Below, piece after piece: positions 42,603 to 42,954 of a DNA stretch of 42,954 nt (within the stretch, counting starts at the first letter, position 1; each line of letters opens with the position of its first letter). The position numbers and the translations under genes are program-made. This DNA is from Sulfobacillus sp. (GTDB lineage: Bacteria > Bacillota > Sulfobacillia > Sulfobacillales > Sulfobacillaceae), in assembly GCA_027309085.1 (NCBI GenBank), contig DAIDDL010000034.1, positions 1-42,954 on the forward strand. The letters are read 5' to 3'. The notes beneath the pieces were generated by a model, which searched no databases, was not told the origin of the DNA, and worked only from the letters and a program-made list of their open reading frames with translations.

Positions 42603-42954
42603 GAGTCTTCGTCGAATCTTCTGTGGAGCCCATCGGGCCCCTGGAATATTTTTTCCTGGTCACCTCGTCCATTGTGACGGGTGCCGTCTACGTCTGGCCG
42701 CAGGCGCTGATTTCGGCCTCCCATTCCCAAGCTGACTGGGCCGTCGTGGGCAGCGTGCTGATGGCCCTGATTATGACGAGCCTCGGCATGATCTGGATTC
42801 AAGTCTCCCCGCCAGGCATTTTGGTGGATCGGCTGCAGTTCGCCTGGGGGCCCCTGCGCTGGCCGCTCCTGATCATCCACGCCCTGCTGTGCCTGCTGCT
42901 CGACACTGCCCTCCTCACGCTTTTCACACAGATGCTGGCCACGGCCTTCTATCC
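42599..42954 (+). CDS. Spore germination permease subunit B (GerAB family), partial
   Basis: Only the first 118 codons are in the window. It starts GTG 42599, overlapping the gerC stop (GTGA). Protein begins MRVFVESSVEPIGPLEYFFL and shows three membrane helices (about residues 15-35, 45-65, 80-105). APC-fold transporter-like B subunit, which binds or passes the germinant. Confidence 0.85.
   Translation, partial: MRVFVESSVEPIGPLEYFFLVTSSIVTGAVYVWPQALISASHSQADWAVVGSVLMALIMTSLGMIWIQVSPPGILVDRLQFAWGPLRWPLLIIHALLCLLLDTALLTLFTQMLATAFY

Noticed and set aside
1-42954. CRISPR arrays and tRNA/rRNA genes
   Set aside because: No regularly spaced direct repeats and no tRNA or rRNA sequence signature were seen on either strand.

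Overview
The window looks like a chromosomal segment of a GC-rich, endospore-forming Gram-positive bacterium (Firmicutes). Direct signs are spoIIE, a gerA-gerC-gerB germinant receptor operon, a tilS/ftsH neighbourhood, a ymfF/ymfH M16 pair, and GTG/TTG starts behind strong AGGAGG-type ribosome binding sites. Gene content and protein style are most like the acidophile Sulfobacillus and relatives; that genus call is an inference, not a search result.

Region 1 (1-6100) is a dump of mobile and broken DNA. In order it holds an IS630-type transposase with a translationally coupled small gene that runs off the left edge, a frameshifted IS607-type recombinase relic, an intact VapBC-type toxin-antitoxin pair, a shredded RNase J relic, a SulP transporter missing its 5' part, the right-end hairpin and C-terminal piece of a TnpB element sitting exactly where the SulP gene is cut, and an AbiF/AbiD-like HEPN (Abi_2) gene broken by two frameshifts with a structured leader.

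Region 2 (6250-16490) is housekeeping. A promoter, FMN riboswitch and intrinsic terminator control ribD-ribE-ribBA-ribH on the + strand. Facing it is a minus-strand folate/biotin run: beta-propeller-like protein, amidohydrolase, folP, folB, folK, birA, with overlapping coding sequences from the amidohydrolase to birA. A 154-bp MITE-like element with 23-bp terminal inverted repeats and an 8-bp flanking direct repeat lies just upstream of a PAS-PAS-GGDEF diguanylate cyclase gene.

Region 3 (16498-34404) is almost all minus strand: an AddAB-like helicase/nuclease pair, then hutH, ymfF/ymfH, ftsH, tilS, spoIIE, galU and a mannose-1-phosphate guanylyltransferase; one HAD phosphatase lies on the + strand. 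The usual spoIIE-tilS-hpt-ftsH order is kept but hpt is absent.

Region 4 (34405-36570) is decayed DNA with a broken AbrB-type/PIN toxin-antitoxin pair and unidentified fragments.

Region 5 (36571-42954) holds phoU and a Na/Pi cotransporter-family gene, a convergent TetR regulator, and gerA-gerC-gerB, the last cut by the right edge. No tRNA, rRNA or CRISPR array was seen.
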